A DNA stretch of 6,804 nucleotides from Bacteroidota bacterium. GTDB taxonomy: Bacteria; Bacteroidota; Ignavibacteria; UBA10030. Every line of letters starts with the position of its first letter. Positions within the stretch are counted from its first letter, which is position 1. The notes beneath the pieces are model-generated. The model was not told the origin of the DNA and searched no databases. It worked only from the letters and a program-made list of their open reading frames with translations. This document shows positions 1 through 6,804 of this stretch, in pieces. The translations under genes and the position numbers were made by a program. The stretch covers positions 11,465 through 18,268 of the forward strand of contig DMMN01000382.1 of assembly GCA_003453835.1 (NCBI GenBank), given 5' to 3'.

Positions 1-873
1 AAGCCGTTGAATTACTTCATCCCCCGATCCATCCAACCGGAGGGCAATCTTGTAAAAATACACTCCATTCGCAAGCTCATTTCCATCGTCGTCTCTTCCA
101 TCCCAATGGATCCGATTGAATCCAAATCGAAGCTCTCCGCCCGGAAGGGTCAGCTTCCGCACCAAGCGGCCCGCGACGGTATAGATCTTGACGGACAAAT
201 CGTCCGGCATTCTGCTGCCCGTCAGGTTGAACGTGAAGAACGTTCCGCCTGCAAACGGATTCGGAAAGTTGAACACATCCAGCAGTCGGGATTCCGTCTC
301 GACTCTAAATTGTGTTCGATACTGCGAGGTGTCGGCTTGATTACCCGAAGCATCCTTAATTTTGAGTACGAGCAAATGTGTACCCGAGCTTAGCTCGGGT
401 CTGAAAGTCACCCTCGCCTTCGTCGTACCTGTCCCTGATTCAAACAGGCTGTCGGGGGTTGATCCGAGCGAAATCTTCCGATCATTCAAAAGAAGTGTGA
501 CGCTCGAAGGATCGGTGATCGAAAGAGGGCTGTTGTCAAAGATATTGATATGAATGGTCGGTCTGGCGGAGACGTAGTCACCATCGAACACGCGGGCGCC
601 GTCAAACGTCACGTCAAACGTTGGACGGACTGTGTCCGTTGCGACGAAGATCGGACTCGAGTAAATATTATTGCTCCGGTACAGTTCCGTGACCCGATGT
701 CCGGGATCGACCTCGAGAAAAAGGGTTGTTCTTCCTCTCTTCCCTGCCGTGGTGAAACTCGAAGAGAATGAGATCGAGGAGTCTTGCGGAATGCCCGGTA
801 CAATAATCGAGTCGATTGAAAAAAGACCCCTCCCTTCCACAAGAGCAGTGAGAGAGATCGAGACACTATCGGC
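1..873 (-). pseudogene. In-frame C-terminal continuation of the C25 peptidase gene after the TAA (left end outside window)
   Basis: Reading on past TAA 874-876 in the same frame gives 291 sense codons to the left edge without another stop. The first 80 residues (634-873, ADSVSISLTALVEG to SSPIFVATD) complete the CARDB-like domain begun before the stop, including the typical EVDPGHRVTELYRSNN strand. An Ig-like domain follows (286-633, TVRPTFDVTFDG through KIKDASGNQADTSQ). Last is a FlgD-like T9SS C-terminal domain (1-285): VFNFPNPFAGGTFFTFNLTG, VKIYTVAGRLVRKL, IHWDGRDDDGNELANGVYFY. The final residues and the true stop are outside. There is no convincing start codon with a Shine-Dalgarno sequence just after the TAA, so separate translation is unlikely. 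It is labelled a pseudogene fragment because, as the sequence stands, it would not be translated. A single base error in the assembly would instead make it the C-terminus of one intact protein of more than 1,800 residues. Confidence 0.8.
382..400. repeat. 19-bp near-perfect palindrome inside coding sequence
   Basis: ACCCGAGCT, one central base, then AGCTCGGGT: 9-base arms with perfect complementarity. As RNA it would form an 8-bp GC-rich stem with a 3-base loop. It lies in the Ig-like domain continuation (residues RPELSSG) and is followed by no T-tract on either strand, so it does not look like a terminator. Confidence 0.4.
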
Positions 874-876
874 TTA
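874..876 (-). other. In-frame TAA interrupting the C25 peptidase gene
   Basis: On the minus strand the local codons are TAT CAG TAA GCC GAT AGT (Y Q stop A D S). The frame is unchanged on both sides and the protein on both sides belongs to one CARDB-like domain (SIHNVGYQ / ADSVSISL). One substitution would restore a sense codon: AAA, GAA, CAA, TCA, TTA, TAT or TAC. The following base is G, not the CAA or CTA context associated with leaky stops. Confidence 0.85.
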
Positions 877-3800
877 CTGATACCCCACATTGTGTATCGA
901 CGCGTTGATCGCTACCGGAGTACCTTCGAGCACGGTGTCTGCGGAGAGAGACACCGACTGATAGTTCATTGCCAGCTCTGCAGGAGGCTGCAGCGAAACG
1001 CTCCAGTCTTTCAATGTTGGAGATATACCCTGGGAATTTGCCCCGAACTGAGCAAGAAGTCGAATGGATGGATACTCGCGTGCGGAGATACCCGTCAGCG
1101 GGATCAAGCCCCCTTCTCTTTTAGAGATGAGGGTGTCAAGCTTACCGTTCCTGCTCACCCCGATCACACTTGTCTTTATCTCTGTTCCCGGTGAAACATC
1201 CGCCGTCAGAGATACTTCCTCCCACGATCCTACAGGACCGATCTCAGGACTGAGGATTTCACCCTTCTGAACATTGCGAATGAAAGTTGTATCAATGACG
1301 ACTCTTCCTTTGAACGTCCTTTTCCACAATTCCGGCACGGTTCCGGGCTTCGCTCCCTTCCGTCCGATGATCGCCCAGGAGTCTCTGAATCCCACACTGT
1401 CTATCATTATGCTGCCGAGACTCTTGATCGCATCGCGCGCTCCCTGGTGAAGACTCTGGCCCCCTTCATCGATGATGAGCTCAATGACGAGCGAACCTTG
1501 AGGGAGTGCATTCAGGTGGTTCTGGAGCGAGTCGGCGTACGAGGTATTAGCAAAGAGGTCGAACGTCTTCTCCGATCTTACAGCGAGAGTGAGCGTGTCA
1601 AGCACGACGACTCGGTGTCCGCGTCCGAACGTATTGGCAAGGATGTTCACTCCGTTGAGCTCGACGGCCCCAAACGCACCATCAACAAATCCGGAGGAAG
1701 TGACCTTGATGTCTGTGACGATTTGATCCAACGCGGCTCCCGACCCATAGATGTACCTGACACCCCGGTATGTATTCTGACTCCAGGACAACGAATCGGA
1801 TTGCCTCCACCGCGTCTTCCCATCGGTCGAAATACTTATTCGGCCCGTCGAGGGAGGCCTTGTTGAGTTTTGGAATTGAGCTTTCCAGTAATAACTCCTC
1901 CCCACTGTCAGATTTTGTACGGGAAAACGCGTTACGACTTGCCCAAGGGAGCGTGTCAAATGCAATCCGCCCACAAACGCTCGGCTTGTGTCAATATCGA
2001 GGAGTACATCGTTATTCCCACCATCGATCTGTCGGGAAGGATTAAGGAGGATGAAATCGGCCGGTGGCTGTTCGAAACCCGGCGCGGGTTGAACGAGTTT
2101 GAAAGAACTCGAGAGGACAACCGTGCGAAGTTCGGCATTGTTGTCCGAAGACTCAATCTCCGCAAGTCTTCCCTCCCGGTTGAAATTGACAATGTGTTTG
2201 TACTCGCCCGGCATATCTTTGATCGCATATCGAACCATAAGCGTGTCGCGGAAGAGAGGCAGAGCCCTTCTCAGAGCAGTATCTATTGTACTGCCGGCGT
2301 ATGTGCGTTGGACGCTCACCGTAAAGGTATCTGGAATTACCCGGCCAGTGTTCGAGTACGGGATCGTAAGATCGACAAAACCATCATCGTCAGAAGGAGA
2401 CTCCGGGATGGTCCTCAAGTCTGTGCTCCTGACGAGAAGGTTGGGCTTCTTCGGAACCGCAAGCTGAATGGCGGGATCCCCCAGCAGGGAATTGGTCAGC
2501 ATCATCACCCGATTGATCAGTGCACCCGGACCTCCGGCTTCCTGCATCCGTTCGATCTTGGACAGCAAATGCGCTTTTCCAATCCCGTATTCACCATGTA
2601 CGAGGAATTGCTTATAGAAAAGAAGAGGGAGGGAAACGGCGTTCGATGTGAACCCGAGGGCAGAGTTCCCGACATAGGCGATCGCGGATCCTGTCTCGCC
2701 AAGTGTAAACAACTCACCAAAGGACTTGATGTTTGGCTCGGCGAATTTCGCCGTCGAACATCCAAAGTCGCTGATGAGCGCATAACGGCCACGCTTGTTC
2801 AGAAGTTGACCTGGATCCCCGATTCCGTTGTCCCAAGTTTGCGTGCCGCTATGGCCTATATAATTGATGAACACCCCCCCGTTGTCGATCGCATCTCGGA
2901 TCTCGTGAGATGGGGAGGGACCGAAATCGGATTGAGGATTGGTTGTCTTGTAGAAGTTCGCCGCCATCCCCCCCATCGGCGCAGGCTTCACCATCGTGCT
3001 GATGATCTGCTCGTTCACCGACTTAAATGATTCTATCTGTCCCTGCGTGCCCGGGTCGCCCCCGGCAAAAAAGATGTACCGCTTGTTCCAATCATCGTTC
3101 TTGGCGGTCACGTATGACTGGTGTCGCTGAAAATACCGGGCAAGCTCATCGGCTGAATTTACTGGGATTCGTCCGACGTACATCTGAGGAATGATGGATG
3201 CATCATCGAGAACAGCCAGCCAGGGATCACTGACGGGATTTCCGAACGAAGGAACGGCATTGAAGGGTCGGTTCGCGGGATTTGGATCGGTCATGATATG
3301 CTTGTAATCGTAGGTCGCGTCGCCCGCAAGGACCACGTAGGAGGGCATTGGCGACTGCCACAACGATGTGGCTTTCAGAAAGTCGCGGATAGATTCTGCG
3401 GTCGGATAACCGTAGCCAAACTCATCAAAGATATCCTCCACATCTATTAAAGTGGTCTTGAGATTGTATTGCGAGCCGATGAACGAAACATAAACACTCG
3501 CAACCGGCAGGAATCGTTTGTGTGTGATGAGAATGTAGTCCGCTCTTCGAGCAGGATCGCGCAAGTTGATGAAGGATTTGGGATTCCTGAGGAGAGGTGT
3601 CCTGATTTTTTGGGAGGAGAAAATCATGTAACGATCTCCCGGCGATACAGTATCCGCGAAGCTGACGGTGAAAGTCGACGATCCCACAAAGAACGCGTTG
3701 GTGATCCTTTTGAGGGAGGGGGCGAACTTGTAGATAGCGACGTCCTGAGTCGTCAAACCGGAAATTCGGATTGTCCTGACATTTCTCCCCACAATGTTTT

Positions 3801-5409
3801 TGAATCCAAAGATCAGGGAATCTGAGACTGCCACAAGCTGGCGGGGATATTCTGCATCGGCCCAATCGAATAAAATGAAGTTTACGGTTGAAGAAGTTGG
3901 CAGAGAGTGGACACGGATCGTGTTCAGCCCGTTTGTCAACTGATCGACGGGGACGTTCCCCTGCATCAACACCTGTTGGTATTGTTGAACGTCGAGCGCC
4001 TGAAGTGTGTCGGAATTATTGACTCTCAGCCGCACTCGATGTGCCGGCACAACACTTTGAGCTCCCCAACTCGCGAACCTCGCGAAGACTCCGGCGGTGG
4101 GAAATCCGAAGTGAATATTCGATGCTGCGAATTGCGCCTGAAAAGAACCTCCCGCACCCAACCATCCCCAACCCCAGATATCACCGCTCTGCCAGCGCGG
4201 GTCCTGACGAACAGCCACATCACCTCCAATGAACTGAAGCATGGTGTTAACCTCAACATGGACCATCTCGGTGTACCACGTAAGAGTGTCCGACGAAGCC
4301 TGCACTCCAACGTTGGCTGACATTCTCGCCCCACGTACTCCACCCCAGGTCAGCCAGGACGATGACGTGTCTGTGTATCTGTTGAGGTATTCCGCGTATT
4401 CATCATTCCCGGTTGAAATGTCACGATAGTCGCGGGTACCGTAGTTTCGGAGAGCGGGGAATTCGATGTATTCATTTGACGAAAAGATCCCGTCCTCTTC
4501 CCCGCTCACAAAAAGCGGTATCTCCTTGCCGCGGTTGAAGGCTCTGAAGCTTCTCGGATCAATCGAGCCGACGGATACTCCCACCTGCTGTAAATCGACG
4601 AATCGTATTCGGTATATCCCATCCAGCGGTATGCCAAGCTTGACGTACTGTTGTGAAAACGAGATCCATCTTCCTGTGGTATCGATCCCCGGAAGACTAG
4701 TTGTAGGTACCGATCCCGCCCCTTTCCAGTTAAGAATCAGACTGTTCAAGACACGTTCGAAGTGGGGATCTTCTGTTTTCTGTGGGACACCGTACGATTC
4801 GATGACACCAGATTCGATCTGTAATATAGCTTCGATGCTCTCAACGGCTGTCAAGCCCTGAGCGTCAGCCACGAACGGTGAAATCCGAAGGCGCGCCAGC
4901 CGATGACCCCTAAACCATTCGTATCCATCGAGTGCAAGTGAAGTGGCGGGGAGATAGGTCACCGCGTAGGAAATGGTTCTATGCAGCGGTATCAATGCAG
5001 AAGAATCACTGAGCTGTTCATAACCAGAAACAAGGAATGATTCATCCGGCCTGACGGGTCTTTGCCGAAGCACGCTGATCTTGATGCGAACCGTCGCCGA
5101 GGGAGGGACGAGAACAAAAAGTGCGTGTGAAGGGATCTCCGGATTGGCGTCGGAGGATTGCCGAAATGGACCGTTGACAGAAGTCGCGGGATGCGTGGGA
5201 AGATGATGGGCCGGGCGATGATGCAATCGGATGGAGAGGTGAAGACCATCCCGCTGTTCCCGATATTCCACGCTCCCCCATTGGTACTGCTTGACGTTTT
5301 TTTGAACACTCGACTGAAAAGCCAAGCTTTCCAGGAACAGGGATAGGCCGGCAAGTGGTGCAAGAAGGTATTCCATTGTACTGATTCCGAATACCTTTCG
5401 AGGCACCAT
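874..5409 (-). CDS. C25 (gingipain-like) cysteine peptidase, PorU-type T9SS sortase candidate, ending at an in-frame TAA
   Basis: This 1,511-residue product (ATG start) has a signal-peptide-like N-terminus: basic PRK, hydrophobic segment about 14-30, possible cleavage after ESLA. An N-terminal domain has the PorU-like stretch YVKLGIPLDGIYRIRFVDL (255-273). The C25 peptidase domain spans about 619-984: YILITHKRFLP, AGDATYDY (695-702), VGRIPV (745-750), catalytic His853 in NYIGHSG and catalytic Cys884 in SDFGCST, 31 residues apart as expected for gingipains. Then come a CARDB-like domain (about 987-1095), an Fn3-like region, an ILEI/FAM3-like domain (about 1240-1352), a jelly-roll-like region (about 1363-1478) and the first third of a second CARDB-like domain, where TAA cuts it off. 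PorU is the outer-membrane sortase that trims T9SS cargo and attaches it to A-LPS; this protein could be that enzyme or a secreted C25 protease. The ORF also opens with GTG at 5412, but Shine-Dalgarno spacing favours the ATG at 5407-5409. The C-terminal sorting domain lies beyond the stop, in the next feature. Confidence 0.93.
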   Translation of the reverse strand: MVPRKVFGISTMEYLLAPLAGLSLFLESLAFQSSVQKNVKQYQWGSVEYREQRDGLHLSIRLHHRPAHHLPTHPATSVNGPFRQSSDANPEIPSHALFVLVPPSATVRIKISVLRQRPVRPDESFLVSGYEQLSDSSALIPLHRTISYAVTYLPATSLALDGYEWFRGHRLARLRISPFVADAQGLTAVESIEAILQIESGVIESYGVPQKTEDPHFERVLNSLILNWKGAGSVPTTSLPGIDTTGRWISFSQQYVKLGIPLDGIYRIRFVDLQQVGVSVGSIDPRSFRAFNRGKEIPLFVSGEEDGIFSSNEYIEFPALRNYGTRDYRDISTGNDEYAEYLNRYTDTSSSWLTWGGVRGARMSANVGVQASSDTLTWYTEMVHVEVNTMLQFIGGDVAVRQDPRWQSGDIWGWGWLGAGGSFQAQFAASNIHFGFPTAGVFARFASWGAQSVVPAHRVRLRVNNSDTLQALDVQQYQQVLMQGNVPVDQLTNGLNTIRVHSLPTSSTVNFILFDWADAEYPRQLVAVSDSLIFGFKNIVGRNVRTIRISGLTTQDVAIYKFAPSLKRITNAFFVGSSTFTVSFADTVSPGDRYMIFSSQKIRTPLLRNPKSFINLRDPARRADYILITHKRFLPVASVYVSFIGSQYNLKTTLIDVEDIFDEFGYGYPTAESIRDFLKATSLWQSPMPSYVVLAGDATYDYKHIMTDPNPANRPFNAVPSFGNPVSDPWLAVLDDASIIPQMYVGRIPVNSADELARYFQRHQSYVTAKNDDWNKRYIFFAGGDPGTQGQIESFKSVNEQIISTMVKPAPMGGMAANFYKTTNPQSDFGPSPSHEIRDAIDNGGVFINYIGHSGTQTWDNGIGDPGQLLNKRGRYALISDFGCSTAKFAEPNIKSFGELFTLGETGSAIAYVGNSALGFTSNAVSLPLLFYKQFLVHGEYGIGKAHLLSKIERMQEAGGPGALINRVMMLTNSLLGDPAIQLAVPKKPNLLVRSTDLRTIPESPSDDDGFVDLTIPYSNTGRVIPDTFTVSVQRTYAGSTIDTALRRALPLFRDTLMVRYAIKDMPGEYKHIVNFNREGRLAEIESSDNNAELRTVVLSSSFKLVQPAPGFEQPPADFILLNPSRQIDGGNNDVLLDIDTSRAFVGGLHLTRSLGQVVTRFPVQNLTVGRSYYWKAQFQNSTRPPSTGRISISTDGKTRWRQSDSLSWSQNTYRGVRYIYGSGAALDQIVTDIKVTSSGFVDGAFGAVELNGVNILANTFGRGHRVVVLDTLTLAVRSEKTFDLFANTSYADSLQNHLNALPQGSLVIELIIDEGGQSLHQGARDAIKSLGSIMIDSVGFRDSWAIIGRKGAKPGTVPELWKRTFKGRVVIDTTFIRNVQKGEILSPEIGPVGSWEEVSLTADVSPGTEIKTSVIGVSRNGKLDTLISKREGGLIPLTGISAREYPSIRLLAQFGANSQGISPTLKDWSVSLQPPAELAMNYQSVSLSADTVLEGTPVAINASIHNVGYQ
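1354..1692 (-). other. ILEI/FAM3 (PANDER)-like domain within the C25 peptidase
   Basis: Residues about 1240-1352 of the peptidase match the pattern of the interleukin-like EMT inducer (ILEI) domain. A strand ending in RGHRVVVLDTLTLAV is followed by KTFDLFANTSYADSLQNHL, then LPQGSLVIELIIDEGG, a helix ARDAIKSLGS, and the diagnostic end VGFRDSWAIIGRKGAKPG. In animals this fold occurs in secreted FAM3 proteins, and it also occurs in some bacterial surface proteins. Its role here is unknown; carbohydrate or protein binding next to the peptidase domain is possible. The call rests on motif recognition without an alignment. Confidence 0.7.
2458..3555 (-). other. Peptidase C25 catalytic domain
   Basis: Residues about 619-984 of the peptidase form the gingipain-type caspase-like fold. 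The landmarks are ITHKRFLP, a YGYPTAESIRDFL helix, the AGDATYDY strand, the VGRIPV segment, His853 (codon 2851-2853) and Cys884 (codon 2758-2760). Both members of the catalytic dyad are present, so there is no sign of inactivation inside the enzyme core. Confidence 0.9.
5365..5397 (-). repeat. 9-bp inverted repeat just inside the C25 peptidase start
   Basis: In the mRNA, AAGGTATTC (5397-5389) pairs perfectly with GAATACCTT (5373-5365) around a 15-base loop. The stem starts about 12 bases after the A of the ATG and the loop ends with another in-frame ATG (5374-5376, residue Met12). It could affect initiation, but an inverted repeat of this size may well be chance in this length of sequence. 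Confidence 0.35.
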
Positions 5410-6509
5410 CACGATTTCCTCAACACGTGTTCATACACCTCCATCGTCTCTTCGATGAACCGATCATAGTCGTGCTGTTGTTGCACTTTGACTTTTGCGT
5501 TAGCTCCCAGCCTCTTGCATTCCTCCGGGTGGTCCAACAAATGGCCGATGGCCCCACCGAGTGCCTTCGGATCGTTGGGGGGAACGAGCAATCCCGTCTC
5601 GTTGTGACTCACAAAATCCGGTACGCCTCCAACCGCCGTCGCCACGTGAGGCTTGCCGATACTTGCCGCTTCAAGCAACGCGTAGGGGAGCCCTTCCTGA
5701 ATGGAAGAGAGAACACAGAATTCAGAAACATTGAGGAGAGCTTCTACATTCGTATCGGCCCGCAGGAAACGGACATGATTCTCAATGCGGAATTCAGCCG
5801 CTAACGCTCGTAATCTTCCGGCCTCGACTCCATCCCCAAGGAGAGCCAGAACAAAGTCTTCCCTGGCCGCCGTCCATCGGAGAAACGCTATTGCGCGCAG
5901 GAGCGTTTCACGGTCTTTTGCCTTCGAAAGGTGTCCAATGCTCGCCACGACGCGGGTGGTCGATTCGAATCCGAGATCGATTCTCGCGGAAAGAGCCGTG
6001 CCATTCTCGAACTCCCTGAGGGGAACGACACCGTAGTAGATCATCCTGACTTTGTCGCCGGGTTTTCTGAATTCCTTTACAAGCATCTCGTGAACAACGT
6101 CGCTGCACGCAATCGTGAAGTCTCCAAAAGGGGAAAGCCGCTTGAAATCATTGAACGTGTTGTGGCAGGTTGAAACATGCTTCACTCTGGTGACTGTTGC
6201 GACCATTCGTGCAAGGACATCCGAGTAACGTTTGTGTGAATGGATGATCTGAACTTTGCTGCGCGTGACTTCTCGGATCAAACCCGGAATGACTTCTGGA
6301 AGTCCGGAATAATTCTTTCTTAATGACTGATGATGCGTGATGGGCAGATTGACAAACCGGGTGCCTTCACAAAGGCCATTGCGGGATGACCCATCCGTTG
6401 CTGCGACAATGACATCGACCCCGCGTTCGGACAAGCCATTGGCGAGATCGACGACGTGACGTGGGACGCCACCGGGCAGCATATCGTCTGTCAGAAGCAG
6501 GATATTCAT
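5409..6509 (-). CDS. GT4-family glycosyltransferase (GT-B fold)
   Basis: This complete 366-residue gene has the usual length for GT4 enzymes. The N-terminal acceptor domain opens with MNILLLTDDMLPGGVPRHV (residues 1-19), carrying the Gly-Gly loop typical of the family, and includes IIHSHKRYSDVLAR (88-101). The C-terminal donor domain starts near residue 186 with VVASIGHLSKAKDRETLLRA. The catalytic EX7E motif is intact: E272 and E280 in QEGLPYALLEAASIGKP, followed by GGVPDFV and GLLVPPNDP. It should be a cytoplasmic or membrane-associated retaining glycosyltransferase acting in surface polysaccharide or glycolipid synthesis; sugar and acceptor cannot be read from sequence. The ATG (6507-6509) overlaps the previous stop, and no Shine-Dalgarno sequence is visible just upstream (TCTCGAATCCC precedes the ATG), so translation probably depends on coupling. 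Its own TGA (5409-5411) overlaps the start of the peptidase gene. Confidence 0.95.
   Translation of the reverse strand: MNILLLTDDMLPGGVPRHVVDLANGLSERGVDVIVAATDGSSRNGLCEGTRFVNLPITHHQSLRKNYSGLPEVIPGLIREVTRSKVQIIHSHKRYSDVLARMVATVTRVKHVSTCHNTFNDFKRLSPFGDFTIACSDVVHEMLVKEFRKPGDKVRMIYYGVVPLREFENGTALSARIDLGFESTTRVVASIGHLSKAKDRETLLRAIAFLRWTAAREDFVLALLGDGVEAGRLRALAAEFRIENHVRFLRADTNVEALLNVSEFCVLSSIQEGLPYALLEAASIGKPHVATAVGGVPDFVSHNETGLLVPPNDPKALGGAIGHLLDHPEECKRLGANAKVKVQQQHDYDRFIEETMEVYEHVLRKS
5415..5421 (-). promoter_or_regulatory. Ribosome binding site of the C25 peptidase gene
   Basis: On the minus strand GAGGAAA precedes ATCGTGATGG inside the last codons of the glycosyltransferase. The GAGGA core ends 7 bases before the ATG (5407-5409) but only 4 bases before the alternative GTG (5410-5412), which favours the ATG. 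The ATG shares its A with the glycosyltransferase TGA (TGATG), so reinitiation by terminating ribosomes is also likely. Confidence 0.65.
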
Positions 6510-6804
6510 GGGATTCGAGACAAGAGAGTGTCAACGCGATGGCGCCACGTATTCTCCCGGGCGAAAGCGATCCGCCGGTTCCGCTTCTCCCCGTCGCGTT
6601 CCGTAAGCGCAGAGCGTACATGATTGATGAAGTCGTCGGCTGAATCGGCCAAGTAGAGAAGATGATCATAGTGACGGAGTTCCTCCGTTCGTATCGCCAC
6701 ACTCGGTTTGCCTGCGGCGCAATACTCGTACAGCTTGAGCGGATTCACGACTCTGGTGATGTGATTCTTCTGGAAAGGTATCAGGCATACATCGAATTCT
6801 TCGA
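6506..6804 (-). CDS. Glycosyltransferase, C-terminal fragment (5' end outside window)
   Basis: The frame is open from the right edge to a TGA at 6506-6508, giving 98 visible residues; the true start lies beyond the window. The visible part begins with EEFDVCLIPFQKN and continues with NPLKLYEYCAAGKPSVA. This is the nucleotide-sugar-binding end of GT-B glycosyltransferases (GT4/family 1 type), where an Asp-hydrophobic-IPF strand is followed by an NPLK-(L/F)-(Y/F)-EY-AAGKP helix carrying the conserved acidic residue. A GTG at 6746-6748 could be mistaken for a start, but the motif runs straight through it. The enzyme presumably transfers a sugar from an activated donor at the cytoplasmic face of the membrane; donor and acceptor cannot be told. 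Its stop overlaps the start of the next glycosyltransferase by four bases (ATGA), implying translational coupling. The family is clear; the substrate is unknown. Confidence 0.92.
   Translation of the reverse strand, partial: EEFDVCLIPFQKNHITRVVNPLKLYEYCAAGKPSVAIRTEELRHYDHLLYLADSADDFINHVRSALTERDGEKRNRRIAFARENTWRHRVDTLLSRIP

Noticed and set aside
382..400. Palindrome as a transcription terminator
   Set aside because: There is no T-tract on either strand and it lies within conserved coding sequence, so an intrinsic terminator is not supported.
874..876. Reassignment of TAA as a sense codon in this organism
   Set aside because: Only TGA is seen as a genuine stop here, so it cannot be formally excluded, but over 2,200 codons of coding sequence contain just this one in-frame TAA and no TAG. 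A reassigned codon would be expected to appear more often.
1870..3030. A 386-codon open frame on the plus strand opposite the peptidase domain
   Set aside because: It lies entirely antisense to a frame with clear C25 motifs, its translation is rich in Arg and low-complexity hydrophilic stretches, and it shows no recognisable domain or ribosome binding site. It is a shadow of the real gene.
5297..5303. A AAA AAC heptamer in frame near the peptidase start, resembling a -1 frameshift site
   Set aside because: A -1 shift leads to about 80 codons of motif-free sequence ending at a TGA near 5042, while the zero frame continues into a well-defined protein. No functional product is suggested; it is probably a chance A-run.
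6506..6748. A separate 80-residue gene starting at the GTG at 6746-6748
   Set aside because: The frame stays open upstream to the window edge, and the glycosyltransferase motif (DVCLIPF to NPLKLYEY) spans the supposed start, so this is the end of a larger gene.

Overview
The window reads as a fragment of a bacterial chromosome or metagenomic contig from the FCB superphylum (Bacteroidota / Chlorobiota / Ignavibacteriota-like). The main clue is a very large gingipain-type (C25) cysteine peptidase with the layered beta-domain architecture and FlgD-like C-terminal sorting domain of type IX secretion system (T9SS) proteins. GC content is moderate by eye. No sequence feature fixes the genus.

All genes lie on the minus strand and the window has essentially no intergenic DNA. 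In transcription order (right to left) it holds: (1) the C-terminal part of a glycosyltransferase whose 5' end lies beyond the right edge (6506-6804); (2) a complete GT4-type glycosyltransferase (5409-6509), starting inside the stop of the first gene through an ATGA overlap; (3) a C25 peptidase of the PorU/T9SS-sortase type (874-5409), starting inside the stop of the second gene through a TGATG overlap; (4) an in-frame continuation of that peptidase gene from 873 to the left edge, separated from it only by one TAA codon at 874-876. The overlaps suggest one translationally coupled operon. No promoter, terminator, RNA gene, mobile element or CRISPR array is visible.

The two glycosyltransferases fit cell-surface polysaccharide or glycolipid synthesis. 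In Porphyromonas gingivalis the C25 sortase PorU removes the C-terminal domain of T9SS cargo and attaches the cargo to A-LPS, so a glycan gene coupled to a C25 peptidase gene could link glycan supply to protein anchoring. This link is inference.

The most notable observation is the in-frame TAA. Reading straight through it in the same frame gives 291 further codons that finish a half-built CARDB-like beta domain, then an Ig-like domain, then a recognisable FlgD-like T9SS C-terminal domain. Either the gene has a nonsense mutation, or the assembly has a base error, or (least likely) the stop is read through. A second item of interest is an ILEI/FAM3-like domain between the peptidase domain and the C-terminal beta domains.
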